Positions 9,030 through 19,056 of a DNA stretch of 64,000 nucleotides are shown piece by piece (position 1 is the stretch's first letter; the number at the start of each line of letters is the position of its first letter). Where the stretch lies: contig NZ_JACOON010000004.1 in the NCBI RefSeq assembly GCF_014287795.1, forward strand, positions 1-64,000, in the 5' to 3' direction. Under the pieces are notes generated by a model. The model searched no databases. It was not told the origin of the DNA and saw only the letters and a list, made by a program, of their open reading frames with translations. Position numbers and translations under genes: made by a program. The stretch comes from Christensenella tenuis. GTDB taxonomy: Bacteria; Bacillota; Clostridia; Christensenellales; Christensenellaceae.

Positions 9030-11501
9030 TCAGGCCTCCTTCCTGCGGCTTACGAGTTTAATTGCAAGCGCGCCGATGAGAATCAATCCAGTGACCGCGC
9101 TTTGCAGGTTCGAATCGACGCTCAGGAAAGTGAGCAATACGGAAATGCTTGAAATTGCAAGCGCGCCGCACGTGACGCCCACCGGCGAGGAAATCCCTCC
9201 CGTAAATTCGCAGCCGCCGAGAATGATCGTTGCGATACTCAGCATTTGATATGTGGCTGTGGCATTAACGTCGCCGCCGATCGAAATGACGGTTACGGAC
9301 ATGCCCGCACACACAAGGAGCGCCCCCGCAATCATGTAGGTGACGACAACCGCCGTCATGCGCGACCATCCCGCCCGCGCAACCGCAACGGGGTTGTTGC
9401 CGTTTCCGTTGATAATCATGCCGTATTTGGAACGCTTTACAATCCACCATGTGCCAAACCCCGCGAGCGCGGCGATAACGAGAGGCATCGGAATTCCCGG
9501 AAACTGGAATTTAAAAAATGCCGTCAGCCATTCCGGGCATCCGCCGCCCGGCGTGGGCGAAACAATCAGGCCGATGCCGAGCCAGATATACGACGCGCCC
9601 AGTGTTACAACGATCGCCGGAATACGCGTGGAATAGATAAGCGCGCCCATGGCGCCGTATGCAACCACGAACAGGATCAGCGCACCGGCCCCGAGGCCCG
9701 GATTGTTCATGACCGTGAATGCGACAATTACGTTGGTCAGCCCCACCGCCATACCGTTCCCCATATCAATACCGCCCGAAATCACAAGGAACATCTGGGA
9801 AAGCGCGATGAATACAAGCGGTACCGCCGAACTGAACAGCATATTAATACCCGTATAGGATACGATATTCGGATTGAGCGATGCGTTGATGATGAAAATG
9901 GCAAGGAGCGTAATGATTGGAAGCGCGGCACGGTTGCGCAGCAGTTTCCCGGGCAGGCTCATTTGCCTGGCCTCTTTTTTGGACTCCTCTTTCCGGCTGT
10001 CTGCACCGGATGGTTCCTGTGTATTTTCAAAGGAAGCCGTAACAATATTCTTCACCGAAATTTCGCGCCCGGTAAGCTCGGCGACGATGCTGCCCTGCCG
10101 CATGATGTAAATCCGGTCGCACTGTTCCATTTCAAGGTCTTCGGTGCTGTGCAGGATAATGGTTTTCCCGGCGCGGCGCGCTTCCTCCATCAGCCGGTAA
10201 ATTTCCTGTTTGGTTTCCACATCTACCCCGCACGTCGGATCGTTCAGGAGGATAATGCCTGCGTTCGCCGCAATTCCCCTTGCTATGAGGGCTTTTTGCT
10301 GGTTCCCGCCCGAAAGGCTTGTGATTTCGTCTTTTGTTCCGTTCGCAATAAATTTCAGCTTGTCGTACCAGCGCTGTGCAAGCGACCCGCTTTTTTTGTT
10401 GTCGATAAAGCCGTTTGTCGTCACCTGTTCGAGGCTGGATACGACCATATTGTCCGCAATGTTCCACAGCGGGAAAATTCCTTCCGTATTGCGGTCCCCG
10501 CTGACATAGGAGGCTTTGGTGTCCACGCGGATCGCCGGGTTCTTTTTCCCGTTCGCCGCCCCAAATATTTCAAGGATCAGCTCTTTTTGCCCGGAGCCGG
10601 CAAGCCCGGAAATTCCAATGATTTCCCCTTTTTTGATGTTCATATGGATTCCATGAAGGACGTCTGTAGTAAGGTTCTCTATGGTGAGCACATCCGGGTT
10701 CCCGCTGAAATCAGCCGCTTCCCGCTGGGAAACCGTAACCTTCCCTCCCATGACTTCCACCAGCTCCTGCGGCGAAATTGCGTCAATGGTTGTTTCAAGC
10801 ACGCATGCGCCGCCCTTCATAACGCTTACACGGTCGCAGATGAGGTCAATTTCATCCAGTTTATGTGAAATGTATATAATTGCAACTTGTTTTTCGCACA
10901 GCTTCCTCATATAGTTGTGCAGCTGCTGTATTCTTTCTCCGTTCAGGGACGATGTAGGTTCGTCCAGGATCAATACCTGCAGATTCTGATTGGACATTGC
11001 CTTTGCAATCTCTATCATCTGCCGCTGGGGCAGTGACAGGCTGCTGATCGGCGCTTTTACGTTAATGTGATTGTTGGGAAACACCGTGTCGAGATAGGCC
11101 TTCGTTTGCTTCGCCGCCTTTTTACGCCAGCCACGCTGCCCAAACGGCTTGTGATCCATGTGGTTGATCATAAAATTTTCGTAGGCGTTCAGGTTGGTAC
11201 ACAGGGAAAGTTCCTGGTACGCGCACGCGATTCCATGCTTTTTTGCATTTGACGCGCTGTAGTCGCTCCCCACTTTTTCCGCACCGCCAAAGACGACCTC
11301 CCCGGATGTCGGCGGGTAAACCCCTGTGATGACCTTCATCAATGTAGATTTTCCCGCGCCGTTCGGCCCGACTACGCCAATGATTTCACCCGGAAAAATC
11401 TTCAGGTTCATGCCGTTCAAGGCGTGCGTGTGTCCGAACGTTTTGGTGATGTCCCGCAATTCAAGATAAGGTGTTTTTTCTACAGTTTGATTTTTATTCA
11501 T
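9030..11501 (-). CDS. Fused sugar ABC ATPase (two domains) plus permease
   Basis: This 823-aa protein joins an RbsA-type double ATPase to an RbsC-type permease. ATPase domain 1 has Walker A GPNGAGKS at 45-52, LSLPQRQMIEIAKA and Walker B VLILDEPTSSL. ATPase domain 2 has the degenerate P-loop GLAGSGQ usual for RbsA and the signature LSGGNQQKALIARGIA. After a charged linker (about 480-510) the chain becomes a membrane protein (MSLPGKLLRNRAALPIITLL, SGGIDMGNGMAVGLTN, ILGGCEFTGGISSPVG). RbsA proteins are normally about 500 aa and soluble, so the added 310 residues are a second permease. The frame is continuous. A substrate-binding lipoprotein is encoded upstream and a free permease downstream. Confidence 0.93.
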   Translation of the reverse strand: MNKNQTVEKTPYLELRDITKTFGHTHALNGMNLKIFPGEIIGVVGPNGAGKSTLMKVITGVYPPTSGEVVFGGAEKVGSDYSASNAKKHGIACAYQELSLCTNLNAYENFMINHMDHKPFGQRGWRKKAAKQTKAYLDTVFPNNHINVKAPISSLSLPQRQMIEIAKAMSNQNLQVLILDEPTSSLNGERIQQLHNYMRKLCEKQVAIIYISHKLDEIDLICDRVSVMKGGACVLETTIDAISPQELVEVMGGKVTVSQREAADFSGNPDVLTIENLTTDVLHGIHMNIKKGEIIGISGLAGSGQKELILEIFGAANGKKNPAIRVDTKASYVSGDRNTEGIFPLWNIADNMVVSSLEQVTTNGFIDNKKSGSLAQRWYDKLKFIANGTKDEITSLSGGNQQKALIARGIAANAGIILLNDPTCGVDVETKQEIYRLMEEARRAGKTIILHSTEDLEMEQCDRIYIMRQGSIVAELTGREISVKNIVTASFENTQEPSGADSRKEESKKEARQMSLPGKLLRNRAALPIITLLAIFIINASLNPNIVSYTGINMLFSSAVPLVFIALSQMFLVISGGIDMGNGMAVGLTNVIVAFTVMNNPGLGAGALILFVVAYGAMGALIYSTRIPAIVVTLGASYIWLGIGLIVSPTPGGGCPEWLTAFFKFQFPGIPMPLVIAALAGFGTWWIVKRSKYGMIINGNGNNPVAVARAGWSRMTAVVVTYMIAGALLVCAGMSVTVISIGGDVNATATYQMLSIATIILGGCEFTGGISSPVGVTCGALAISSISVLLTFLSVDSNLQSAVTGLILIGALAIKLVSRRKEA

Positions 11502-11638
11502 CTCTTCATACCCTTTATCTTTTTTCCGGGCAAGCCCCCGGCGTCATGCCGGCAGCATTTGCCCTCCCCCGCAAAGGGGGTTGTGCGGAGCCGGATTTGC
11601 GTCCGGCCCCGCCGTATTTTCCCCGAATGATGCGTTTC

Positions 11639-12829
11639 TCACTGGGTGTACAGCGTATCCTGTACCCACTGGTAGGTGTACATCTGGTTTGCGATCGCGT
11701 CTGCGTCCATGGATTTGTAATAATCGATATTATCGACCATATCCTGCTGCGTGATCTCGATGCTGCCTACGTTCATTTCCCGCGGGACGTCTTTTCCTCT
11801 TAGGATATCGACTGCGACGAACAGGCCCGCCGCCGTGATTCCCGGGTTTGTGGTCCATGAATAAGTCTCATAACCATTTTCTTCATATTCATTTGCCCAC
11901 CAACTGAGGAAATTACCGCGGTTGCCGCCGATGACAAGCGGAACTTCCCGGTTGGCCGCCTCAAACGCCTGCACTGCGCCATAACCGTCGCCGCCTTCGC
12001 CAATGACCGCGTCTACGTTATCGAGGCTCGGCAGGATGGAAGCGATCTGCTGCTGCGCGACGGAAGTTGTCCATTCGCTGTATACCTCGCCGACAATGTT
12101 GATATCCGGGTACTGTTCAAACACCTGCATCATGCCTGCATAGAAACCATCGTCGGACGGTACGCCCGCAATGCCGCGGGAGATCAGTACGTCGCCCTTG
12201 CCGTTAAGACGGTCTACCACATATTCCGCCGCCGGCGTAATTGCCGCCGTGTAGTCAAAATTAATCTGGTAGCATTTGTCTGTCGTAACCGGGCCGCCGT
12301 TTGCGATGATTACCGGAACGCCCGCCGCTTCCGCATCTTCGATCGCGCCGTTTAAAGCCGTTGCGGAACCCGGGTCAACGATGATCGCATCCACGCCTTT
12401 TAAAACGAGGCTCTGGATCTGGGAAACCTGGGTGGCGTTATCCTGGTTGGATTCCACGATGATATAATCGGAGAGCACGCCTTCCGCTTTCAGTTTGTCC
12501 GCCAATTCTTTGAACAGGGCCTCTTCTGTCTGCCGGTAGGTATTGCCGTTATAGGAATTGCTGAATCCGATGACAAAACCGTCTTTGGTCAGGTCAAACC
12601 CTTCCATGTAATCCACTTCGTCTCCCGTTCCGACGGCGCTTTCCGTTGAGGGAGTTGAGGCAGCTTCCGCCGAAGCGCTTTCCGCAGGCTCCTCGGAAGC
12701 GGCCTGCGTCGGCTCCGCCGAGGCGGCAGTGCTTTCTTCCGCCGGCGCTGCGCTGCATCCAATCAGGGTAAGCGCGAGAACCGCGGCCAGCATCAGGGCT
12801 ACATACTTCATTAGGATTGCTTTTCTCAT
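11639..12829 (-). CDS. Sugar ABC transporter substrate-binding lipoprotein
   Basis: This 396-aa protein has a lipoprotein signal peptide (lipobox LTLIGCSA, lipidated Cys at about residue 25), a Ser/Glu/Ala-rich linker to about residue 70, and a Peripla_BP_4-type fold. Landmarks are FVIGFSNSYNGNTYRQTEEAL, VESNQDNATQVSQIQSLVLKGVDAIIVDPGS and VPVIIANGGPV. The ATG at 12829 has GGAGG six bases upstream. It is the receptor for the importer encoded at 8039-11501. The ligand is unknown; family members bind pentoses, hexoses or related polyols. Confidence 0.93.
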   Translation of the reverse strand: MRKAILMKYVALMLAAVLALTLIGCSAAPAEESTAASAEPTQAASEEPAESASAEAASTPSTESAVGTGDEVDYMEGFDLTKDGFVIGFSNSYNGNTYRQTEEALFKELADKLKAEGVLSDYIIVESNQDNATQVSQIQSLVLKGVDAIIVDPGSATALNGAIEDAEAAGVPVIIANGGPVTTDKCYQINFDYTAAITPAAEYVVDRLNGKGDVLISRGIAGVPSDDGFYAGMMQVFEQYPDINIVGEVYSEWTTSVAQQQIASILPSLDNVDAVIGEGGDGYGAVQAFEAANREVPLVIGGNRGNFLSWWANEYEENGYETYSWTTNPGITAAGLFVAVDILRGKDVPREMNVGSIEITQQDMVDNIDYYKSMDADAIANQMYTYQWVQDTLYTQ

Positions 12830-12883
12830 TTCTTTTCCTCCATTTTTTATTCAGTGCTCCGGGATTCCCCGGGCAAAAAAGAT

Positions 12884-13948
12884 TCAAATGCCGATGGGAT
12901 ACTTTCCATATTTGCGCCCCGCTTCATAGAGCGCAAATACGTTTTCGTTGGGTACGTCGTCGTGTACGCTGTGATCCGAGGCAAGAATGTAGCCGCCGCC
13001 TTTTGCCGCGGCGCGGATGCACTCCCGTACTTCCTCTTCCACGTCCTGCGTACTGCCCGTGACAAGCGTCGTTTTGTTGTTGACGTTGCCTATGAGCATT
13101 ATTTTATCCCCGTATTCCTTTTTGATTTCAAAAATATCCATGCCGGCAGCGCGTTCCATCGGATGATAGCCGGCAATTCCGCCTTCCTCCACAAGCTTCG
13201 GCAGAAAATCGGCAATCCTGCCGTCGCTGTGCATAATGGTTTGCGCACCGTGTTTGCGGAAGGTCTCTACCATACGCCTGACTTCCGGCAGCACAAACTC
13301 CGCGAACAATTCGGGCGATATAAACGGCGCCGTATTGCTGCCGTAATCATCTGCGAATAAGAGCGCGTCCGCCCCTTCTTCAAGCATCCGCAGGCCGCCC
13401 GCGATGGAAAAATCCGTCACCTTTTTCAAGATATCGCGGATCATTTCCGGCTCGGTATACATTCCGATGCACATTTCCGTAAATCCGGTTAAAAGCCAGC
13501 TCCCGCTGAACGGTCCGCGCACATTCCCGATGATAAACTTATGGGAATCCCGGTTCATCCTGACTGCCGTTTTGATCCCGTCCGTGCGGGATAAAACCGC
13601 CGGATCGGGCATTGTATAATTCTTCCAGTCCTCCGGTGTTTTGACCGGAAAATCCACCGGTGCATCGGACGGCCACGCGTTCTCTTCTTTCTGGTAAGTT
13701 GTACCCCATTCATCCCGGTAACGGTCCGCTTTGTTATACTCAAAGCTGCTGTAGCCGCCAAAGGGAATCACGACGGCGTCATAACCCACTTTCTGCGCGC
13801 ATTTCATGATATAATCCGCCGTATAGGCCTCGGGTACCGACCCTACGACTTCCTTGAAAAATTTCCTGCTGTATACAAATTCCAATATCGGCACCGTGTC
13901 CGGCTCCCGATGGGAAAATGTGCATTTGACCCGTTCGTCCGATCTCAT
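12884..13948 (-). CDS. Uroporphyrinogen decarboxylase-family protein 1
   Basis: This 354-aa protein has the URO-D/MtaA fold (VGYDAVVIPFGGYSSFEYNK, FADDYGSNTAPFISPELFAEFVLP, YILASDHSVHDDVPNENV). Family members include heme-synthesis decarboxylases and zinc methyltransferases that move methyl groups to or from corrinoids. The neighbourhood is catabolic and no heme gene is nearby, so heme synthesis is unlikely. At the usual Zn-binding site it reads MHSDGRIADF, lacking the HxCG cysteine seen in its paralogue at 19057-20253. The ATG at 13948 follows AAGGAG. Confidence 0.85.
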   Translation of the reverse strand: MRSDERVKCTFSHREPDTVPILEFVYSRKFFKEVVGSVPEAYTADYIMKCAQKVGYDAVVIPFGGYSSFEYNKADRYRDEWGTTYQKEENAWPSDAPVDFPVKTPEDWKNYTMPDPAVLSRTDGIKTAVRMNRDSHKFIIGNVRGPFSGSWLLTGFTEMCIGMYTEPEMIRDILKKVTDFSIAGGLRMLEEGADALLFADDYGSNTAPFISPELFAEFVLPEVRRMVETFRKHGAQTIMHSDGRIADFLPKLVEEGGIAGYHPMERAAGMDIFEIKKEYGDKIMLIGNVNNKTTLVTGSTQDVEEEVRECIRAAAKGGGYILASDHSVHDDVPNENVFALYEAGRKYGKYPIGI

Positions 13949-13959
13949 AATATGGCTCC

Positions 13960-14781
13960 TTATTCGTAAAACTCCGGCGCAAGCCGGAAGGTTTTAAACT
14001 GTTCCATGTCGTGCGAGAAAAAAATCTTCGCATCATATTTTCTCTGCAAATCGCGCAGTTTTTCTACTGTTTCCCCAAACCCGATGGAATCGTAGAGAAA
14101 ACCCGGCGGCCGGGATGGCGGGCCGTAATTCAGGCGCATTCCGCAGGCATCTGACGGGAAGATATACGTCCCGGATTCCGTGTGCAGCATTAGTCCGAGA
14201 ACCGATGGCGTATGGCCTGTGAGGGAGATTAGTTCGATTTCATCGTTGATCTTGTAGTCCTTATCGATAAAACGGTAGGTAAGCCCCGGGAACTCATAAT
14301 TCCATTTGAAATAACCTCCGGCGACAGGGTTCGGCGTACAATGCGTATTTGTGATGCCAACCGCATAATCTTTTCCCGGCGCGATTACCTCCTGCCCCGC
14401 TTTGGTATCCGCGAACAATTCTACGCCGCCGATATGGTCCCAATGCGTATGCGAAACCACAACCATATCAATATCGTCTTTTGTGAGTCCTACGCTTTTG
14501 AGGCGGTTTTCAAGATAATCCTCCTCTGTGGCAATCAGCGGAAAAATCTCAAGGAAACTTTCCGGGAGCCTGCCTTCGTTATCTGCCGGGCAAAATCCCG
14601 TATCATACAGCAGCCATCCGAGGTCATCATGGTGTACCAATACGGAATAGCAGGGAAACTGCCCCCATATTGCCTCGGGATGCTTATCCGACCGTGTCCC
14701 CGGCCGTGGAAGCGCCACATTTTGCGCGAGGTCGCCTTCGATAATTCCATGGCTCAAAATCGTAAACTTAACCTTGGGCAT
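13960..14781 (-). CDS. MBL-fold metallo-hydrolase
   Basis: This 273-aa protein has the metallo-beta-lactamase fold with the two-metal motif HTHWDHIGG, a downstream THC, a GHTP loop, FPSDACGM and FFSHDMEQ. The arrangement resembles N-acyl homoserine lactonases and related lactonases. In a sugar operon a lactonase acting on an aldonolactone made by one of the dehydrogenases is plausible but not shown. The gene lies 11 bp upstream of the URO-D 1 gene in the same transcript. Confidence 0.88.
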   Translation of the reverse strand: MPKVKFTILSHGIIEGDLAQNVALPRPGTRSDKHPEAIWGQFPCYSVLVHHDDLGWLLYDTGFCPADNEGRLPESFLEIFPLIATEEDYLENRLKSVGLTKDDIDMVVVSHTHWDHIGGVELFADTKAGQEVIAPGKDYAVGITNTHCTPNPVAGGYFKWNYEFPGLTYRFIDKDYKINDEIELISLTGHTPSVLGLMLHTESGTYIFPSDACGMRLNYGPPSRPPGFLYDSIGFGETVEKLRDLQRKYDAKIFFSHDMEQFKTFRLAPEFYE

Positions 14782-14979
14782 GCTTGTTCCTCCTCTTTTA
14801 TTTCGTTTTCTCTTTGAATGGTTTTAGGCTATCCCACCGCGGCGGGCGCTTTGTACGCAGGCCCGCCGCAGCGGAAGTTGGCAGTTGCACAGGCACGTTT
14901 TTGCGGACGTGCTTATGTCATGAATTGTTGTTTTCTATCGGTCCCTTTTTATAGTTTTCAACGTCTCCGTGAAGTTTCG

Positions 14980-15711
14980 TTACCGCATCAGAAGGCCGCC
15001 GTTTACATCGATCGTCGCGCCCGTAAGGTAGGACCCGAGGCCGCTTGCGAGGAAATAGACCGCGCCCGCGATATCTTCGGGCGTACCGAGCCGCCCAATC
15101 AGCACGGAAGATGGATCATCGCGCCCCCGCGTCATTTCCGTTTCGATAAATCCCGGGCATACAGCATTGGCCGTGATGCCGTATTGCGCGCCAAACCGTG
15201 CATAGGACTTTGCAAGACAGATTGCCCCTGCCTTGGCTGCGGAATAATCCGGGCTGACCTTAAGGCCGCCGATCTGGCCTGCCATGGAGCCAATGTTGAT
15301 AATACGCCCCCATTTTTTCTTCATCATCTGGATGGTCGCTGCCTGGGAGCAGAGATGGGCGCCCCGCAGGTCAATGTTCATCAGCCGGTCCCACTGTTCC
15401 ACCGTCATTTCCGGAATTGGGGTGTTGTTGTTGATGCCCGCGTTGTTCACAAGGATATCCACGCCCCCGAAGCGCTTTTCGATTTCCGCTGCGACTTCCG
15501 TCACGGACTGCGGATCTGCCACGTCGAGCCGGAGCGCTTCCACATCAAGCCCTTCCGCCTTCATCCGGCCTGCCGTGTCCTGCATGGCCTGAAGATTCAG
15601 GTCTGCGCCCACCACCTTTGCCCCATGCTGTGCAAAGATGCGCGTCACCGCCGCGCCGATTCCCTGGGCCGCACCCGTGACCCACGCCGTTTTTCCGACA
15701 AGATCTTTCAT
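14980..15711 (-). CDS. SDR-family oxidoreductase 1
   Basis: This 243-aa short-chain dehydrogenase has the nucleotide motif TGAAQGIG, the stabilising NNAG and the catalytic YSAAK. The Asp after the second strand (GADLN) points to NAD(H) preference. It most likely oxidises a hydroxyl of the imported sugar or polyol. The frame opens with GTG at 15720, but AGGTGA lies five bases before the ATG at 15711, so I chose that start. It directly follows the transaldolase gene (stop at 15721). A 198-bp gap separates it from the MBL gene downstream. Confidence 0.9.
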   Translation of the reverse strand: MKDLVGKTAWVTGAAQGIGAAVTRIFAQHGAKVVGADLNLQAMQDTAGRMKAEGLDVEALRLDVADPQSVTEVAAEIEKRFGGVDILVNNAGINNNTPIPEMTVEQWDRLMNIDLRGAHLCSQAATIQMMKKKWGRIINIGSMAGQIGGLKVSPDYSAAKAGAICLAKSYARFGAQYGITANAVCPGFIETEMTRGRDDPSSVLIGRLGTPEDIAGAVYFLASGLGSYLTGATIDVNGGLLMR

Positions 15712-15720
15712 AGCCGTCAC

Positions 15721-17115
15721 CTACTTTACATACTCTTCCAGCTTGCCGTACACGTCGATAAACGAACCAAGCGTCAGCTGCACCGGGATATAATCATCAA
15801 ATTCTTCCGGTTCCATGGCGTCCGGTTCATATGCTTTCACAAAGATACCGCTTTTACGGAGCTGCGCCAGTTTTTCCTCCGCAACCGGGACGTCTACCAT
15901 CGGGCTTACCTGCAGGGGTTCTCCGTCGTATTCTTCCGCCTTATCCGGGAAAGAGGAAATCACAATTTTCGATTCCCCATGATCTGTAATAGAAGCGTCG
16001 AAATTCCATGCCCCGCGCAGGGAGGCGACCAATATTTCCACGTGCCTATAGCCGTTTTTCAGGATTACGTCCCGGTAGACCCGCTGTGTTACCAGGCGGC
16101 TCGCCAGCCGGGCAAGTTCTCCCGCATCCGGAACGCCCGCTTTTTCAAGTTCCTCCCCAACCGGCCCGTCGAGGCGGCCCGCCATAACCGTCATATAGGA
16201 GAGATCCGCCCTGCCGCTTTCAATGGTCTGCGCAAACGCAATACACTGCGGCACACTGAAGTTCACCGTGATATTGACGCCGATGCCTTCCGCCGTGAGC
16301 CTTTTCACTGCGTCAAGCGCTGCAAAAGTGCCCGGTACTTTGAACACGACGTTGGGTTTTCCACCCAGCGCTTTGCCCATCGTTTCATAGGCAAATTCCA
16401 CCTCTTCCACCATTTTGCCGGCATCTTTATAATTTTTGGGGCTTACCTGATAGTTTACATAGCCGAGTTTCGCGCCTGAAAGCCGGTAGATGGGCCGCAG
16501 GGCACGCGCATTGTTGAGCACTACGTCCATGGTCAGGTAAGAAATTTTCCGCTGTGCCGGATCGTTTGGATGCCGCTCTTTAATCGCGTCGCGCACCTTG
16601 TCGAATACATCGGGACACGCTTCCCGGGCCATATTTACAATCGGCGGATTTGTCGTCACCAGCGCCGCGCCCCGCCGCATGGCTTCCATGATTCCAATCC
16701 CGTTGTCGTTTCCCCAATAGTTATGGATGACGCCTTCCGCCGCAAGCTCGGTCAGGCGGATCAGCTTACTGTTTGCAAAGGACGCGATTTCGCGTTCCGC
16801 CGCCGCAGCCTTATCTTCGTATCCGCAGCTCCGCACCGCTGCGAGGAACGCATCGGCCTGCCTTTTCAGTGTTTCGCCGCTGACAGGGTCTTTCTGTGTT
16901 TTCGCCCGCAGCGTCCAGTTTGGCAGATAGGACATTAAATCCGCCGCCGCGTCCGCCAGAAGCTGCGCAATTTCTTCTTTTTCCGCCGCCGAGGCCTGTG
17001 CGAAACGCGCGCCATAGCGGGCGAGAACCGCCTCGCACCGGCGTTCAAAATTACACGGCGTGGCTTCGAAGATCAATTCATTCCTGAGCGCAATCCAATT
17101 TTCATACATTGACAT
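15721..17115 (-). CDS. Transaldolase-family protein with N-terminal extension
   Basis: This 464-aa protein contains a transaldolase/TalC-like barrel in its C-terminal two thirds. KVPGT (carrying the presumed Schiff-base Lys), GIGVNITVNFSVPQCIAFA and YMTVMAGRLDGPVGEEL are typical. Ordinary transaldolases have about 215-330 residues, so this is a long variant with a roughly 130-residue Ala/Glu-rich N-terminal region of unknown role and a C-terminal tail. The ATG at 17115 has GGAGG six to eight bases upstream. With the split transketolase in the same operon it suggests products enter the non-oxidative pentose phosphate pathway. Confidence 0.82.
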   Translation of the reverse strand: MSMYENWIALRNELIFEATPCNFERRCEAVLARYGARFAQASAAEKEEIAQLLADAAADLMSYLPNWTLRAKTQKDPVSGETLKRQADAFLAAVRSCGYEDKAAAAEREIASFANSKLIRLTELAAEGVIHNYWGNDNGIGIMEAMRRGAALVTTNPPIVNMAREACPDVFDKVRDAIKERHPNDPAQRKISYLTMDVVLNNARALRPIYRLSGAKLGYVNYQVSPKNYKDAGKMVEEVEFAYETMGKALGGKPNVVFKVPGTFAALDAVKRLTAEGIGVNITVNFSVPQCIAFAQTIESGRADLSYMTVMAGRLDGPVGEELEKAGVPDAGELARLASRLVTQRVYRDVILKNGYRHVEILVASLRGAWNFDASITDHGESKIVISSFPDKAEEYDGEPLQVSPMVDVPVAEEKLAQLRKSGIFVKAYEPDAMEPEEFDDYIPVQLTLGSFIDVYGKLEEYVK

Positions 17116-17176
17116 TATTTTTTCCTCCGGTTCCAATTGAATCAAGTTTTAGCTGTCTGCGGGGCGGACGGCTCCG

Positions 17177-17950
17177 TTACGCGCACGTCCAACCGCCGTC
17201 CACATAAACGACCTGCCCCGTGATAAACTCCGATGACTTTCCGCACAGGAAGATGACCGGCCCTGTGAGGTAGCTCGGCATGCTCAGCCTGCCCTTGGGC
17301 ATCCTGCTCATAACCCAGTCCATCGTTTCCTTTTGCTGGAGCATTTCGCGGTTAATATCCGTCAGGGTAAAAATGGGCGCAACCGCGTTTACGTTGATGT
17401 TCTTTTTTGCCCATTCAATTGCCAGCGACCGCGTAAGCTGATCGACCGCGCCTTTACTGGGAGCGTAGGCAAGGTCGCGTGCGCGGCCCTGCATTCCACG
17501 CACGGAAGAAATGTTTACAATCCTGCCCTTTTCCTTTTCGAGCATATACCGGCCGACAACCTGGCAGGGCAGAAGGGTGCCCTTCACGTTCACCGCCATT
17601 ACCTTATCCCAGATGTCCTCTTCAAAATCCACGGCGTCCTGCAAATGCGCAATGCCCGCGCAGTTGACGAGAATATCGATTTTTCCGTGTTTGTCATAAA
17701 CGGCTTTCGCCATTTCTTCCACGCTCTTTTTGTTGGTCACATCGGTCACGATGCCCATTGCTTCGCCGCCGTTTTTTGTAATCTGCCCAACTGATTCTTC
17801 CAGTTTTTCCCGGTTCAGGTCCGCAAGCGCAACCTTTGCGCCGAGCGCAGCCATGGCCGCGGCAATTTCCTGTCCGATACCGCCTGCCGCACCCGTAAGG
17901 ACGGCGACTTCTCCTTCAATGCCAAACATGTCTTTTTCCGTATACTCCAT
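17177..17950 (-). CDS. SDR-family oxidoreductase 2
   Basis: This 257-aa short-chain dehydrogenase has TGAAGGIG for dinucleotide binding, the NCAG motif and the active site YAPSK. LADLN after the second strand suggests NAD(H). The C-terminus (ITGQVVYVDGGWTCA) is typical of gluconate-5-dehydrogenase-like and related sugar SDRs. It lies between the zinc dehydrogenase and transaldolase genes. Its exact substrate cannot be named. Confidence 0.9.
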   Translation of the reverse strand: MEYTEKDMFGIEGEVAVLTGAAGGIGQEIAAAMAALGAKVALADLNREKLEESVGQITKNGGEAMGIVTDVTNKKSVEEMAKAVYDKHGKIDILVNCAGIAHLQDAVDFEEDIWDKVMAVNVKGTLLPCQVVGRYMLEKEKGRIVNISSVRGMQGRARDLAYAPSKGAVDQLTRSLAIEWAKKNINVNAVAPIFTLTDINREMLQQKETMDWVMSRMPKGRLSMPSYLTGPVIFLCGKSSEFITGQVVYVDGGWTCA

Positions 17951-17980
17951 TTTTTCTTCCTCTTTTCGCTCTGGATTTGT

Positions 17981-19015
17981 TTATGGTATCAGCAATACTT
18001 TGCATCCCTTGCCCGAAAGGGCAATTTCAAACGCTTCCTCAAACTTCTCGAGCGGGAACCTGTGCGTAATGATATGTTCGAGATTCACCTTGCCGGAAAG
18101 AAGCGCTTTTTCCGCCTTATCCCAGGTCCAGAACATACTTCTGCCCCAGTTGCCCTTGATTGTCGTTTCCCCAAGAGTGATATAACGTTTCGGGTCTTTG
18201 ATCGTGATATCGCCGTGAGGATTGCCCACCATGAACATCCGCGCCCCGCGCAGGAGTGTATGCAGACCTTCATTTATGACGTGTTCATTGCCCGAAGCTT
18301 CAATAACGGCATCGATTCCGCCCGTCTCTTTCAGGATAATCTCTGAAAAGTCCGCATAGTCTTTTGAGTTGATTACGTCCGTCGCGCCGTTCTTCCGTGC
18401 AAGCTCAAGACGCATCGGATTAATATCCACCGCGTAAATCCGGTATGCGCCAAGCGCGGAGGCCAGTGCGATAGCAAACTGCCCGATGGGTCCGCATCCC
18501 GTGACGCACACGGTCGACATCCCGACTTCGGATTCAAACACCGGGCGTACCACTACGCCGAGGGGTTCCAGCATCGCTCCCTGCTCCCAGGTCATGCCTT
18601 CCGGCAAAACGCGGACGCCGGTCTCCCTGGCCATCGCATACTCCGCAAAGCAGCCGTCTATGTTATGCCCGAACAGCCCCATATCCTGACACAAATGCGG
18701 TTTTCCAAGCTGGCACATTTTACAGTGCCCGCATGGAATATGGCTGTCGAACGCCACATGGTCGCCAAGTTTTACATGCGTGACCGCCTCGCCGATTTCT
18801 ACGACTTCACCCGCACATTCATGCCCGGGAATGAACGGAAAGGAACCGACGAGCCCTTCACAAAAGCCTTTATCCCATACATAAAAATTAAGATCGCTCC
18901 CGCAGATCGCCGCCGCTTTTACGCGAATCACTACGTCGCGCAGGCCCGGTTTTGGCCTCGGGACATCTCGAAGTTCAAATCCTTTTTCCCTGTTTGTCTT
19001 TACCACTGCTTTCAT
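17981..19015 (-). CDS. Zinc-dependent alcohol/polyol dehydrogenase (MDR family)
   Basis: This 344-aa medium-chain dehydrogenase carries the zinc signature GHECAGEVVEIG, the four-Cys structural zinc loop CGHCKMCQLGKPHLC and the Rossmann motif GCGPIG. It resembles sorbitol, threonine and L-idonate dehydrogenases. The frame begins with GTG at 19024, but AGAGGTG stands six bases before ATG 19015, so I use that start. It probably oxidises a secondary hydroxyl of the imported compound with NAD+. It sits downstream of URO-D 2. Confidence 0.92.
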   Translation of the reverse strand: MKAVVKTNREKGFELRDVPRPKPGLRDVVIRVKAAAICGSDLNFYVWDKGFCEGLVGSFPFIPGHECAGEVVEIGEAVTHVKLGDHVAFDSHIPCGHCKMCQLGKPHLCQDMGLFGHNIDGCFAEYAMARETGVRVLPEGMTWEQGAMLEPLGVVVRPVFESEVGMSTVCVTGCGPIGQFAIALASALGAYRIYAVDINPMRLELARKNGATDVINSKDYADFSEIILKETGGIDAVIEASGNEHVINEGLHTLLRGARMFMVGNPHGDITIKDPKRYITLGETTIKGNWGRSMFWTWDKAEKALLSGKVNLEHIITHRFPLEKFEEAFEIALSGKGCKVLLIP

Positions 19016-19056
19016 GATGCACACCTCTGTTTTCTATTGAATATGACGTCCCGGAA

